Below are positions 6,620-15,533 of a DNA stretch of 34,841 nt, piece after piece (within the stretch, counting starts at the first letter, position 1; every line of letters starts with the position of its first letter). The stretch is from the NCBI GenBank assembly GCA_937934745.1, contig CALGZC010000019.1:1-34841 (forward strand), in the 5' to 3' direction. A model generated the notes under the pieces. The model saw nothing but the letters and a program-made list of their open reading frames with translations. It did no database searches and had not been told where the DNA came from. Source of the stretch: an uncultured Blastocatellia bacterium (GTDB taxonomy: Bacteria; Acidobacteriota; Blastocatellia; Chloracidobacteriales; Chloracidobacteriaceae). Position numbers and translations under genes: made by a program.

Positions 6620-8748
6620 CATCGCACAGTGTTCTGGTGTGTGTCCTTGCGACCATCGGATGTTTGATGACCGCCTCGGCTGTCCCGGCAGAGACGCCAC
6701 TCGATATCCTCGACTACCAGATTGACGCCGAGATCATCCCTGCAACCCAGACATTTGTAGCGCGTGCCAGAGTCACGATGGATGCCGCCCGCCCGATGCA
6801 ATCAGTCGTGTTTGAGTTCAACGGCGCGCTGGAAGTCAAGCGCGTGCTCGATGCAGACCGGCAGCCGTTGCAGTTTATCCAGGACCGTCTGCGTGACCTG
6901 GATTTGCGGATCGCGTTGCCACGTGCGACAACTCCCGGGAGTCCCTTCGTGGTCATCGTGGAGTATGTCGGTCAGTTTCTTTCGGCGGAGGGTGGCGTGT
7001 TGTCCAACAAACGGTTGGCCTACGTCGGAACGGATGGCAGTGCGTATTTGCTCTACGGCGGGCGTTGGTTCCCGTTTCACGGTTACGCTGCCGATGCGGC
7101 AACCTTCACCCTGAATCTTACCGTTCCCACCGGCCTAACCGTGGTCGGCTATGGTTTTCAGGGCAAGCAACCGGCAGTTGGGACTGGGGTGCCGCCCCTG
7201 GAGCCGGAACGCCGACCTGAACCACCCCCACCGCGGCCGCAGCGGCCACTGGAGAAGAGGCCCGGTGCCGGCAGAGCCCTTTCACCGGCGGCGGAAGCCG
7301 CACTGCCGCAGTCCACGGTGGCCCTGCCGAGTGGGTCAGGTCCGCGTACCCGGTGGACGTTTGCCTCCCAACAACAGGTGCTGTTCGGCAACATTGCCGT
7401 CGGTCGCTATCAACTTCAAACGCGTCGGCAGGGGCAGACAGAGGTACGTTTTTACGTCCGTCCTGGCAATGAAGACCGCGCGGCCGCGTATGCTGAGATT
7501 GTCGCCGCGGCCCTTGCACACTACGAGCAACGTTTCGGCCGCTATGCTTTTGGTCAGGCGCTGGATATGGCCGAGATCGACGATGAGAGTCTCGAGGCTG
7601 CAACGAGCGCGGGGACGACACTGCTGGCCGGGCGCATCTTTCAGACACGAACGCTCCCGCGCGAACTGCTGTGTCGCGAAGTTGCCTTCCAGTGGTGGGG
7701 ACAGGGCGTTTTACTCAAGTCATTTGACGATGCCTGGTTATCGCACGGACTGGGAACTTACGCCTACCTCCTGGTTGAGGAAACCCGGCGCAATGAAGGG
7801 GAGTTCCGGGAACTGGTCCGGGATTTTCTAGAACGGGCGCTGGCGTTTGAGTCGCAGTCATCGCTGCGGCGTGCGCCGGCAGAACTCGACGACCAATCGG
7901 CAGCTTACCGCGCGATTATGTTCTATAAGGGCGCCTTTGTGTTCCGCATGCTGCGCGGACTGTTAGGCGACGAAACATTTTTTCGGTTACTGACAACCTG
8001 CTACGACCAGTATTGCGGGCGCAACATCAGCCTGGCCGATTTTGAAACGCTGACGACGCAGATCGCTGCTCAGGACATGCGGTGGTTCTTTGCCCTGTGG
8101 GTAGATTCTACCGGCGTTCCAGAATTTTTCCCCGACTACAAGATTCTGCGTGTTCCCGCCGGCGGCTACCGGGTGCGCGGCACGCTGACGCAAAACCTGG
8201 AGGGCTTTCGCCTGCCAGTGGATGTGACGCTCGAAGCCAAAGGCAGCAGTGAACGTGCAACACTGCAATTCGACGGACGCGAAGTGAGCTTCACACTCAG
8301 CGCGACTTCCGAACCACGCGACCTGATCATTGATCCCGACGTCAAGATTCTGCGGATTTCCGATGAACTGCGCGTTGCCGTCGTCGTCCGACGTGGCATT
8401 CAGCACCTCGAGGACGGCGAGGTTGCCGAAGCCCAGCAACAGTTCGAGGCGGCCATTCGGGTCAACCGCCGGAGCAGTTGGGCATGGTACAATCTTGGAC
8501 TGCTATACCTAAGCCAGCGAAACTATGAAAAGGCCCGTGATGCCTTTGACGAAGCGCTCGACGGCGACCTTCGCCCGCGCTGGGTCGAGGCCTGGGCAAT
8601 GCTCAAGAAGGGCAATACCTATGATGCACTGGGGCAGCGCGCGCGCGCCGTCGCCGAGTATAAGAAGGTCATTGACTTAGGCGATGATGCTGTGGCGAGG
8701 CAACAAGCACAACAGTACCTTGAACAACCCTACCGCCTAGAGCCATAA
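6595..8748 (+). CDS. Secreted M1-peptidase-like protein with lost active site and C-terminal TPRs
   Basis: The 717-residue protein has an N-terminal signal peptide (hydrophobic core about residues 12-29, cleavage near AVPA-E). It then has a beta-rich region, a gluzincin (M1 aminopeptidase) core, and TPR-like repeats from about residue 605 (WAWYNLGLLYLSQRNYEKARDAF). In active M1 enzymes the core reads HEXXH-(18)-E. Here the aligned positions are R361, F365 and H384 (REVAFQWWG...WLSHGLGTY), so all three zinc ligands are replaced, while the WWG and HGLGTY surroundings are conserved. The exopeptidase GAMEN motif is also unrecognisable. A proline/arginine-rich insert (about 199-245) interrupts the N-terminal beta region. 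It overlaps ubiD by 25 bases and precedes an octaheme cytochrome by 13. Inferred role: a periplasmic scaffold or binding protein, not a peptidase. Confidence 0.85.
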   Translation: MARTLWEVTSHSVLVCVLATIGCLMTASAVPAETPLDILDYQIDAEIIPATQTFVARARVTMDAARPMQSVVFEFNGALEVKRVLDADRQPLQFIQDRLRDLDLRIALPRATTPGSPFVVIVEYVGQFLSAEGGVLSNKRLAYVGTDGSAYLLYGGRWFPFHGYAADAATFTLNLTVPTGLTVVGYGFQGKQPAVGTGVPPLEPERRPEPPPPRPQRPLEKRPGAGRALSPAAEAALPQSTVALPSGSGPRTRWTFASQQQVLFGNIAVGRYQLQTRRQGQTEVRFYVRPGNEDRAAAYAEIVAAALAHYEQRFGRYAFGQALDMAEIDDESLEAATSAGTTLLAGRIFQTRTLPRELLCREVAFQWWGQGVLLKSFDDAWLSHGLGTYAYLLVEETRRNEGEFRELVRDFLERALAFESQSSLRRAPAELDDQSAAYRAIMFYKGAFVFRMLRGLLGDETFFRLLTTCYDQYCGRNISLADFETLTTQIAAQDMRWFFALWVDSTGVPEFFPDYKILRVPAGGYRVRGTLTQNLEGFRLPVDVTLEAKGSSERATLQFDGREVSFTLSATSEPRDLIIDPDVKILRISDELRVAVVVRRGIQHLEDGEVAEAQQQFEAAIRVNRRSSWAWYNLGLLYLSQRNYEKARDAFDEALDGDLRPRWVEAWAMLKKGNTYDALGQRARAVAEYKKVIDLGDDAVARQQAQQYLEQPYRLEP

Positions 8749-8761
8749 CCTCAAGTCCCCT

Positions 8762-10576
8762 ATGTTCTCAAGGTCCGTTCTCCTGAAGCTGAGCGTCATC
8801 TTAGGCGGCACAGTGCTGGCGGTACTGCTTTGGCTGATCTGGCGCCAACAGGTGGCGGCGATGCGGACTTATGCGCCGGATTTGGCGCACGTTGCTTACG
8901 TTGGGTCGGAGAGCTGTCGCACGTGCCACCCCGAACAGGCCGACCACTGGCTGGAATCGCACCACCACAAGATGACGCAGCCGGCAACGCCCGCGACGGT
9001 CGTCGGCGACTTTAACAATGCCACGTACACTTACCAGGGCGTCACCTCGCGGATGTTTCGGCGCGGCGATGAGTTTTTTATGGAAACGCTTGACCCGAGC
9101 GGCCGTATGGGGGTTGCCAAAATTGTCCGCACTATCGGCTCGCGCCGCTTTCAGCAGTATGTCACGCAGGTCGGCACGACGTTTTACCGGCTGCCCATCG
9201 CGTGGAACATCGAGAAAAAGTACTGGTTCAACCTCCAGGGACTCTTTCTGCACCCGGATTTGCCCGATTTCAGCCGCCATACGAGTGTGTGGAACAACAA
9301 CTGCATCTTCTGTCACAACGTCAAGGGCAATCCCGGCATGGACCCGCAAACCGGACAGTTCACCAAAACGAAGGTCGAAGAACTCGGCATCGGCTGCGAG
9401 GCCTGCCACGGTCCCGGACAGTTGCACGTTGAGAAAAATCAAACCTTCGGGTGGACGTGGCTGCGGCGTCAGGCCCGCGCCGATGACCCCACGATTGTCA
9501 ATCAAGCCAAACTTGACAAGCGCACCAATACCCAGGTGTGTGGTCACTGCCACGGTCAACGGCTACCGGTTGAACTCGACAAGATTCGGGAGATTATGAC
9601 CAAGGGCGACCCATACACACCAGGCGAGGATTTGTCGAAGTATTACCGTCCTTTGGACATCACGGCGAAAGTCGGCGACTACAGCTTCGCACCGCGCTTT
9701 TACCCAGACGGGACACCGCGTCTTACGGCCTACGAGTACCAGGGGTTGCTGATGAGCAAGTGCCACACGGACGGCGAGATGACCTGCATGAGTTGCCATG
9801 ATGTGCACCGAGGTCGGCAGCAATCCCTGATGCACGACGACATGCGGGGAAACAAATCCTGCACCCAGTGCCACCCTGCCATCGCTGCCAATCTGGAAGC
9901 GCATACCCATCATCGGGCCGACAGCAGCGGGAGTGCCTGCTATGAATGCCACCGGCCACGCATTTCGTTTGGGTTGCTTACCGCTAAGCGGACGCACCGC
10001 ATTTTGAATCCAGAGCCGGACAAAAGCCTTTCAACCGAGATGCCCAACGGGTGCAACATGTGTCATCCGGGTGAGAGTGCCGCCTGGGCAGCACGCCACA
10101 TGACGGCGTGGTACGGGCCGAAGTATGCCCTGTCACAAGCCAATGCAGCGCGTCCAGAGGCCTACTTGGCCGAAATGGTCCGGGCGCTGTTTAGCCGTGA
10201 CCCATCGGCGCGCATCACGGCGGCGTGGGCGCTGGGCACCGGCGGAGCCGATGGATGGGCAAGCCGCCGCAAGTGGGCAATTCCATTTCTGATCGAGGCG
10301 CTGCGTGACACATACCCGGCCGTGCGCTATTTTGCCTATGACGCACTGCGGAGTGTTTCAGGCGAAGACTTTGGGTTTTTCTACTTGGCTGACGCACGTG
10401 ACCGAGAGGCAGTCATTGAACGCTACACCGCCTGGTGGCGGTCGCTGCCGAAGGCCCCTGATTGGCAGCGACCGGCAAGCGTGCCGCTTGACGCCAACTG
10501 GCAAATTCCGCCGGCACAACTGAGGGCTTTCCGCGCCGAGCTGCGCAAAAGTTCCGAAATTGATATTGGCGAGTAG
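8762..10576 (+). CDS. Membrane-anchored octaheme c-type cytochrome with HEAT-like C-terminus
   Basis: The 604-residue protein starts with one membrane anchor (about 6-27). It carries eight CXXCH haem-binding motifs at C52, C181, C212, C260, C342, C367, C393 and C431. The first part resembles the cytochrome c554-type domain common in multihaem proteins of Acidobacteriota and Planctomycetes. From about residue 460 no haem motifs remain; alternating helices such as AYLAEMVRALFSR and AIPFLIEALRDTYPAVRYFA look like HEAT repeats. The uneven haem spacing and the HEAT tail argue against a classical hydroxylamine oxidoreductase or nitrite reductase. It is probably a periplasm-facing electron carrier or oxidoreductase. 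It lies in one operon with ubiD and the M1-like protein, and its maturation could use the ccsA-like gene at 1537. Confidence 0.9.
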   Translation: MFSRSVLLKLSVILGGTVLAVLLWLIWRQQVAAMRTYAPDLAHVAYVGSESCRTCHPEQADHWLESHHHKMTQPATPATVVGDFNNATYTYQGVTSRMFRRGDEFFMETLDPSGRMGVAKIVRTIGSRRFQQYVTQVGTTFYRLPIAWNIEKKYWFNLQGLFLHPDLPDFSRHTSVWNNNCIFCHNVKGNPGMDPQTGQFTKTKVEELGIGCEACHGPGQLHVEKNQTFGWTWLRRQARADDPTIVNQAKLDKRTNTQVCGHCHGQRLPVELDKIREIMTKGDPYTPGEDLSKYYRPLDITAKVGDYSFAPRFYPDGTPRLTAYEYQGLLMSKCHTDGEMTCMSCHDVHRGRQQSLMHDDMRGNKSCTQCHPAIAANLEAHTHHRADSSGSACYECHRPRISFGLLTAKRTHRILNPEPDKSLSTEMPNGCNMCHPGESAAWAARHMTAWYGPKYALSQANAARPEAYLAEMVRALFSRDPSARITAAWALGTGGADGWASRRKWAIPFLIEALRDTYPAVRYFAYDALRSVSGEDFGFFYLADARDREAVIERYTAWWRSLPKAPDWQRPASVPLDANWQIPPAQLRAFRAELRKSSEIDIGE

Positions 10577-11033
10577 GGGCCCCCAGAGTACAGGCTTTGG
10601 GGAGACACACCGGCGAAGCATCAAAGCTCCGTGGCGGGAAAGAACCGTCAATCCCCGGCGGCCGCACTGCTTAGCGCCTGACCAGGCCACAAAGGTACAC
10701 TTGAAGACCTCACCTGAAACGTCGGCTCCGGGCGAGCCGCGATCCGGTTGCGCCCGGCACGAAGTTCCCCTGGGGAGCGGCCACGCCGCCTCATCGGGGA
10801 TGGACAGTCTGACCGGCGTCAACGGCACGCGCGAGGGAACGACGCGAGGCGTTCCCTGGATCTGTTCCCTCCTCCTCCCACGCACGTCAGGCCATCTCCC
10901 GTATGCACGGGAGAACGACCACGGCTTCCGAGCGGCACGCCTAACGCTCCGTCCGTCCCGAGGCACAGCCGCTCCGCTCCGCCCGGCGCCGGTACGGAGT
11001 GCGTGTTCAAGCCTAGGTTCAGTTCTGAAGCCT
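10577..11033. other. Gene-free stretch with strong hairpins
   Basis: This 457-base region has open frames on both strands, but none with recognisable similarity, ribosome-binding site or plausible composition. Two clean inverted repeats stand out. AGGGAACG (10834-10841) / CGTTCCCT (10850-10857) has an 8-base loop. TCTCCCGT (10895-10902) / ACGGGAGA (10907-10914) has a 4-base loop. Neither has a T run, so they are not standard intrinsic terminators. The stretch may be the remnant of a lost gene or mobile element, or hold a structured RNA; I cannot decide. Confidence 0.4.
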
Positions 11034-12739
11034 CTACCGTGCCTGAGCGGCAAAAACTACTTCGCCGCCGACCACGGTCATCACACACTGCACGTTGAGA
11101 ATGTCGGCTTCCGGGATCGTCAGTACATCGGCCGAAAAGACCGTGAAGTCAGCACGTTTGCCAACGGCGATGCTACCGGCTTCACGTTCTTCAAAGGCGG
11201 CGTAGGCCGGCCAGCGGGTGAACATCTTGAGTGCGTCAAGCCGACTCACGGGGCCTGTTCAAGATGCCAACCTTCACCTGCAAAGCCCTGTAAGTCCCGG
11301 CGGACAACGGCAGCGTAAAACTCAATGAGCGGCTCACCCCGTTCAACCGGGGCATCTGAACCGCCGACGAGCACGGCACCTGTGTCCAGCAGCGACCGCC
11401 ACGCATATGCGCCGGCCAGGCGTTCCAGCCCCAGTCGGCGCGGTGCAAAACGCAAATCGCTGATGGCGTGTGACGGCTGCATGGAGGCGATCACCCCCAA
11501 CCCGCAGCTTGGCGAAGCGTGGAATGTCTCCCGGATGCAGGAGCTGGGCGTGCTCGGTACGCCAGCGTGGGTCACGGACTCGCCTCTGTGCCGACGAAAT
11601 TTCCCGGAAGACCTGCGCATAGATATCCAACACCTGCCGGTTGGCACGGTCGCCGATGGCGTGCGTCTCCATTTGAATACCCGCCCGCAGGGCGCGCCGG
11701 CACAGCGCGCGCAGTTCGTCCGGTGGTATCAGGAACAGGCCCGTCGTGTCCGCATCGTTATAAGGTGCCAGCAATGCGGCCCCACGCGACCCTAAAGCGC
11801 CGTCCATGTAAGCTTTGATGGTACGCATGGTAAACCGCCCGTCGGCTTCACCAATGATCGGCCCGCTGCGGAAGAGAGCTTCGACTTCTGCCGGACGGTT
11901 GGCAGCGCGGCATTGTAAATGCGCAGCTTGATCGTTCCTTCCCGGCAGAGCCGCCGCAAGATGTCGGTTTCAAGCCGCGAGCTGCCTGCATTGTGAACGG
12001 TACACCACCCAAGCGACAGTTCCCGCTGCGCGCCCGCGATTGCTGCCTGTGCGTAGTCCTCGGGTGATAGTCGTGGTAACAATCGCCCGACCAACACTTG
12101 GGCGCGGTCAACGAGCCTGCCGGTTGGTTTCCCGGTGACACGGTCGCGGAGAATGGCGCCACCTGGTGGATCGGGAGTTGTTTCATCAATGCCGGCCAGC
12201 TTGAGCGCGCGCGAGTTCACCACGCTTGCGTGGCCGTCGGCGCGCGTCAGGTAAACCGGATGCTCCGGGGCAACGGCATCCAGCTCAGCAGCCGTGGGAA
12301 AAGTCGGCGGCGTCCAGAAGGGTTCAATCCAACCGCGTCCAACCACCCAGGCTCCCTTCGGCATCTGCGCAACCCGTGCTGCAACGGCAGCCAAAAAGGC
12401 TTCACGGGTGGTTGTCCCTTCCAGATTCAGCGTCAGCTCACGCTCACCGATGCCGAACAGATGGCAGTGGGCGTCAGTAAAACCGGGATACATCACGGCT
12501 CCACCCAAGTCCACGATGCGCGTCTGGGGCCCCCGGTATGCCAGGGCGGCCGCCGTCGAGCCGACATAGATAATCCGCCCCCGCCAGACGGCGACGGCCT
12601 CTGCCGGCGGTTGTTGCTCCTCCAGGGTGTGAATGACACCGTTGATAAATAGGGTGTCAGCCGGGCGAGCACCGGCGGCAAGCGATCCCCCACACTGGCA
12701 CAACCAAACCGTTAGCAAGCACCACAGCACCCTGCGCAT
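11034..12739 (-). pseudogene. YtcJ-like amidohydrolase, frameshifted
   Basis: The reconstructed product is a secreted metal-dependent amidohydrolase of the amidohydrolase-3/YtcJ type. It starts at 12739 (ATG, Shine-Dalgarno GGAGG) with a signal peptide (MRRVLWCLLTVWLCQCGG) and has the metal-binding DAHCH motif. The gene is broken into four reading-frame segments. Frame changes fall near 11890 (after LPTVRQ; continuation VEALFRSG), near 11496 in a run of five Cs (after KLRVG; continuation [10 protein letters not shown]), and near 11252 in a run of Gs (after WHLEQA; continuation SRLDALKMF). The parts join to an almost full-length protein ending GGEVVFAAQAR, and similarity is good throughout. 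Either inactivation is recent or two of the three shifts are homopolymer sequencing errors; read data would decide. Confidence 0.85.
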
Positions 12740-12868
12740 CGCCTTTTCCTCCACCAACATAAGCCTGCTATGGTCACCTAAACACCTCTTTCCCAAAAAA
12801 TTTTTGCAGCCGGCTTGCCAAGCGACCGGTTTGTGTCGGCAAAACGCCCGACAAAGGAGAACACGGCC

Positions 12869-13486
12869 ATGTCTGAATTTGACCAACCGCAGCTTACAGT
12901 CCTGTTTGAGGCGGAACGCATTCAAGCGCGGATCCGAGAACTCGGCGCGCGCATTACCGAGGATTACGCCGGACGGTCGCCGGTGTTGGTCATTGTTTTG
13001 AAAGGTGCTGTCCCGTTTGGTGCCGACCTACTTCGCAGCATTGATTTGCCGGTCACACTGGATTTTATCGCCGTATCCAGCTACGGCGCCTCAACTCAGT
13101 CGTCCGGCGAGGTTCGGTTACTCAAAGACCTTGACGCCAGCCTAAAGGGTCAAGATGTCATCATTGTTGAGGACATTGTGGATACCGGACTAACTCTCGC
13201 TTACCTTTTGGACATGTTTCACCGCCGTGAAGCAGCATCGGTTCGTGTGGCAGCGCTGCTTGATAAACCGGAACGTCGCCGGCGGGCAGTGGAGGTGAGC
13301 TACATTGGGTTCACAATTCCCAACGAGTTTGTTGTGGGGTTTGGATTAGATTACGCCGAACGCTACCGCAACCTACCGTATGTCGCCATACTCGACCCGG
13401 CGCGCCAAGCGGGGTCCCCTGAGCGCACTCCGGGGATCCCGATGTCGGGGCCGGGGTTCAGTCCCCGGCAAGCTCCGGTGGGCTAG
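12869..13486 (+). CDS. hpt: Hypoxanthine phosphoribosyltransferase
   Basis: This purine-salvage enzyme transfers the phosphoribosyl group of PRPP to hypoxanthine or guanine, giving IMP or GMP. The PRPP-binding motif VIIVEDIVDTGLTL is intact, as are the substrate region SSYGASTQSSGEV and the C-terminal NLPYVAIL. The ATG at 12869 has a good ribosome-binding site (AAAGGAGA, 12854-12861); an upstream in-frame ATG at 12815 lacks one. The product of 205 residues is some 25 residues longer than usual. The extra tail (after VAILDPA) is rich in G, P and S and is encoded by hairpin-forming DNA such as CCGGGG TTCAGT CCCCGG (13451-13468). Its stop codon overlaps that of the convergent cyclase gene (shared CTAG, 13483-13486). 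Confidence 0.95.
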   Translation: MSEFDQPQLTVLFEAERIQARIRELGARITEDYAGRSPVLVIVLKGAVPFGADLLRSIDLPVTLDFIAVSSYGASTQSSGEVRLLKDLDASLKGQDVIIVEDIVDTGLTLAYLLDMFHRREAASVRVAALLDKPERRRRAVEVSYIGFTIPNEFVVGFGLDYAERYRNLPYVAILDPARQAGSPERTPGIPMSGPGFSPRQAPVG

Positions 13487-15360
13487 GTCGGTAGCGTGGC
13501 CTCTGTGACGCAGTTCCGCCCATTGCGTTTGGATTCGTAGAGTGCTTTGTCGGCCGCCTCGATGAGTTGATCCGGTGCAGCGGCAGGCAGCTTAGGGATG
13601 GACGCCACACCAAAACTGGCAGTGATGGATAAGTCACCGGCGGCGGTCGCTGCCGGACGCGCTGCAATGTGGCGGCGAAGGCGTTCGGCAACGTCCATCG
13701 CTCCCTTGGCCGGCGTATTCGGCAGAACAATGAGGAACTCTTCCCCACCGTAGCGTCCGGGCAAGTCGGTGTCACGTAACTTACTCCGCACCAGTTTCGC
13801 CACGTGCCGCAACACCTCATTGCCGACCTCGTGGCCGTAGGTGTCATTGACACGTTTGAAATAGTCAATGTCAACCATCAGAACGGCCATCTGTCCCTTT
13901 GACGCCAGTGTTTTTGCAAAAATCTCCGTCAGCTTGGCGCGAATAGTGCGGGCATTGAGGAGACCGGTCAGGCTGTCCACCGTTGCCAATTCATAGAGCC
14001 GGGCGCTTTCCAATGCGCCGACGAGTTGCTGCCCAAGCGCCCGCAGCATGGTTTCATCCTGTTCGGAAAATGCCCGCAACCGGTGGCTGGCAACACTGAT
14101 GACGCCGAGGGTGTTCTTTTCCGCCTCTAACGGCACGCCCATCCAGGAACGATAGGGCAGCCGTTCGGTCAGCCACCGGTACCCATACAACGACGCCTCA
14201 CGCTCCAAATCACCGAGCCGCAGCGCCTGCTTGTGTTGGACACACCATTCCGCCAAGCCCAGCGCATCCATTTCGGGGTGTAATGTCGGACACTCTCCGG
14301 TCGAACTCCACTGACCACTTTCGTGCAACTGCCGTTCCTGGCCCCGTCGCTCGTGCTGTGGTTGGGTAGGGGCAACCGACTGCCACTCCAGCGTTGGCGA
14401 TCTGCCGCCGTCTTCGGAAAACAGGTACACCGCCAGGGAATCTGCCCGGAACAGGTCGCGTCCTTCCTGGTACACAGCCCTGAGCAGCTCGCGGCGCGTT
14501 TGCGCCGGATTACTCAGTGCACGGCCGACGCCGACGAGCATTTTCATTTCGGCAATCGTACGTTGCTGGCGTGCCAGCGCTTCAGCCTGCTGACTGAGCA
14601 GCGCGACCAGCGCCACCAACACCGTTCCCAAAGCCAGCACCGGCAGGAAGTCAAGTCGCGCATACACCACGGCAATCATGATCGACAGCACAACGGTGGC
14701 AAACTCGGCCAAAAAGGTAATCACCGACTGCGTGGCGCGCGCCTCCTGCCACAACGCCAGAAACGTTCCTCCCCGCATCCAGAGCGTAAGCCAGGATACG
14801 CTGACGCGCATGACAAAGACCGACAAGTACACCAGCGGTATGGTCGCCAGTTCGCGCAGGTGAAATTGCGGGCGAAGGTGCCACTCGATTCCGTGCAGCA
14901 CCTGCTCAACCGTGCTGCCGGTCAGACCGATGAAGGAGGTTACCGAACCGTGGAACAACACTTCACCAAACACAAGCGACCAACTGCCCACCGGAAGCTT
15001 TTTCTGCAACCGTTCAGTCTGCTGACTGATCGCTTCCAGTACGCCGGCCACTCCAAGCAGCAACACGGTGATTTCCTTCGGAAAAACTAGGACAAACAGC
15101 ACCATGAGTCCGTCCTCAGCCGGCGGATGGGTGTCAAACTCCGAGCGGCGGCGCAAAAAGGCGCACAGCACAAACAGGAGTAAAAACACGCCGGCCGCGA
15201 GTCCGTCCTGAGACTGCACTAAATTGCGGACAAGCGGGTGGACCGTGTTTGGCGCTCTGAGTTCCAGTGTGACGACCATCAACCAGAACAGCGTCCCAAG
15301 AACCCAAACCAGTAGTGTGTACGGCAGACCGAATGGTGTTCGGGCGAAAAGCGATGGCAT
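13483..15360 (-). CDS. Membrane-bound GAF-GGDEF diguanylate cyclase
   Basis: This protein makes the second messenger cyclic di-GMP from two GTP. From the ATG at 15360 it has 625 residues. The hydrophobic N-terminal half holds several membrane segments (to about residue 260). A GAF-like sensor follows (about 285-450, with YRSWMGVPLEAEKNTLGVISV), then a GGDEF domain (about 460-625). The active-site motif is GGEEF (538-542), which is catalytically competent, and an RxxD inhibitory site (RDTD) sits exactly five residues before it, so product feedback is expected. The frame is open to an earlier start at 15432, but the chosen ATG directly precedes the first membrane helix. No phosphodiesterase (EAL or HD-GYP) domain is present. 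It converges on hpt with overlapping stop codons. Confidence 0.93.
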   Translation of the reverse strand: MPSLFARTPFGLPYTLLVWVLGTLFWLMVVTLELRAPNTVHPLVRNLVQSQDGLAAGVFLLLFVLCAFLRRRSEFDTHPPAEDGLMVLFVLVFPKEITVLLLGVAGVLEAISQQTERLQKKLPVGSWSLVFGEVLFHGSVTSFIGLTGSTVEQVLHGIEWHLRPQFHLRELATIPLVYLSVFVMRVSVSWLTLWMRGGTFLALWQEARATQSVITFLAEFATVVLSIMIAVVYARLDFLPVLALGTVLVALVALLSQQAEALARQQRTIAEMKMLVGVGRALSNPAQTRRELLRAVYQEGRDLFRADSLAVYLFSEDGGRSPTLEWQSVAPTQPQHERRGQERQLHESGQWSSTGECPTLHPEMDALGLAEWCVQHKQALRLGDLEREASLYGYRWLTERLPYRSWMGVPLEAEKNTLGVISVASHRLRAFSEQDETMLRALGQQLVGALESARLYELATVDSLTGLLNARTIRAKLTEIFAKTLASKGQMAVLMVDIDYFKRVNDTYGHEVGNEVLRHVAKLVRSKLRDTDLPGRYGGEEFLIVLPNTPAKGAMDVAERLRRHIAARPAATAAGDLSITASFGVASIPKLPAAAPDQLIEAADKALYESKRNGRNCVTEATLPT

Positions 15361-15533
15361 ACACGCCTCAACACAATCAGAGCCAAAAACCACGGCCGAA
15401 TCGAGGGAAGACGACACCTTGCGGAGCAACAATGTAGCAAATGCCTTCCCGACACACTATCATCTCGTCATATACGCAATGCGCACCTGGATTGCTTTGT
15501 TAAGTCTCAGTTTTCTGTCCCGTGGGCGGTGTT

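Noticed and set aside
6595-8748. Active M1 aminopeptidase
   Set aside because: The HEXXH-x18-E zinc site is replaced at all three ligand positions (R361, F365, H384).
8762-10576. Octaheme nitrite reductase or hydroxylamine oxidoreductase
   Set aside because: All eight haem motifs are plain CXXCH with uneven spacing, the N-terminus is a c554-like domain, and the tail looks like HEAT repeats; nothing supports those specific enzymes.
10800-10930. Possible group II intron remnant (hairpins near a GAGAACGACC-type sequence)
   Set aside because: No reverse transcriptase fragment or convincing domain V could be recognised; hairpins alone are not enough.
10358-11053. Long minus-strand open frame (231 codons) across the end of the cytochrome gene and the gap
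   Set aside because: It overlaps the confidently coding cytochrome on the opposite strand, is rich in Arg/Pro/Ser as expected for shadow frames in GC-rich DNA, and has no recognisable motif or ribosome-binding site.
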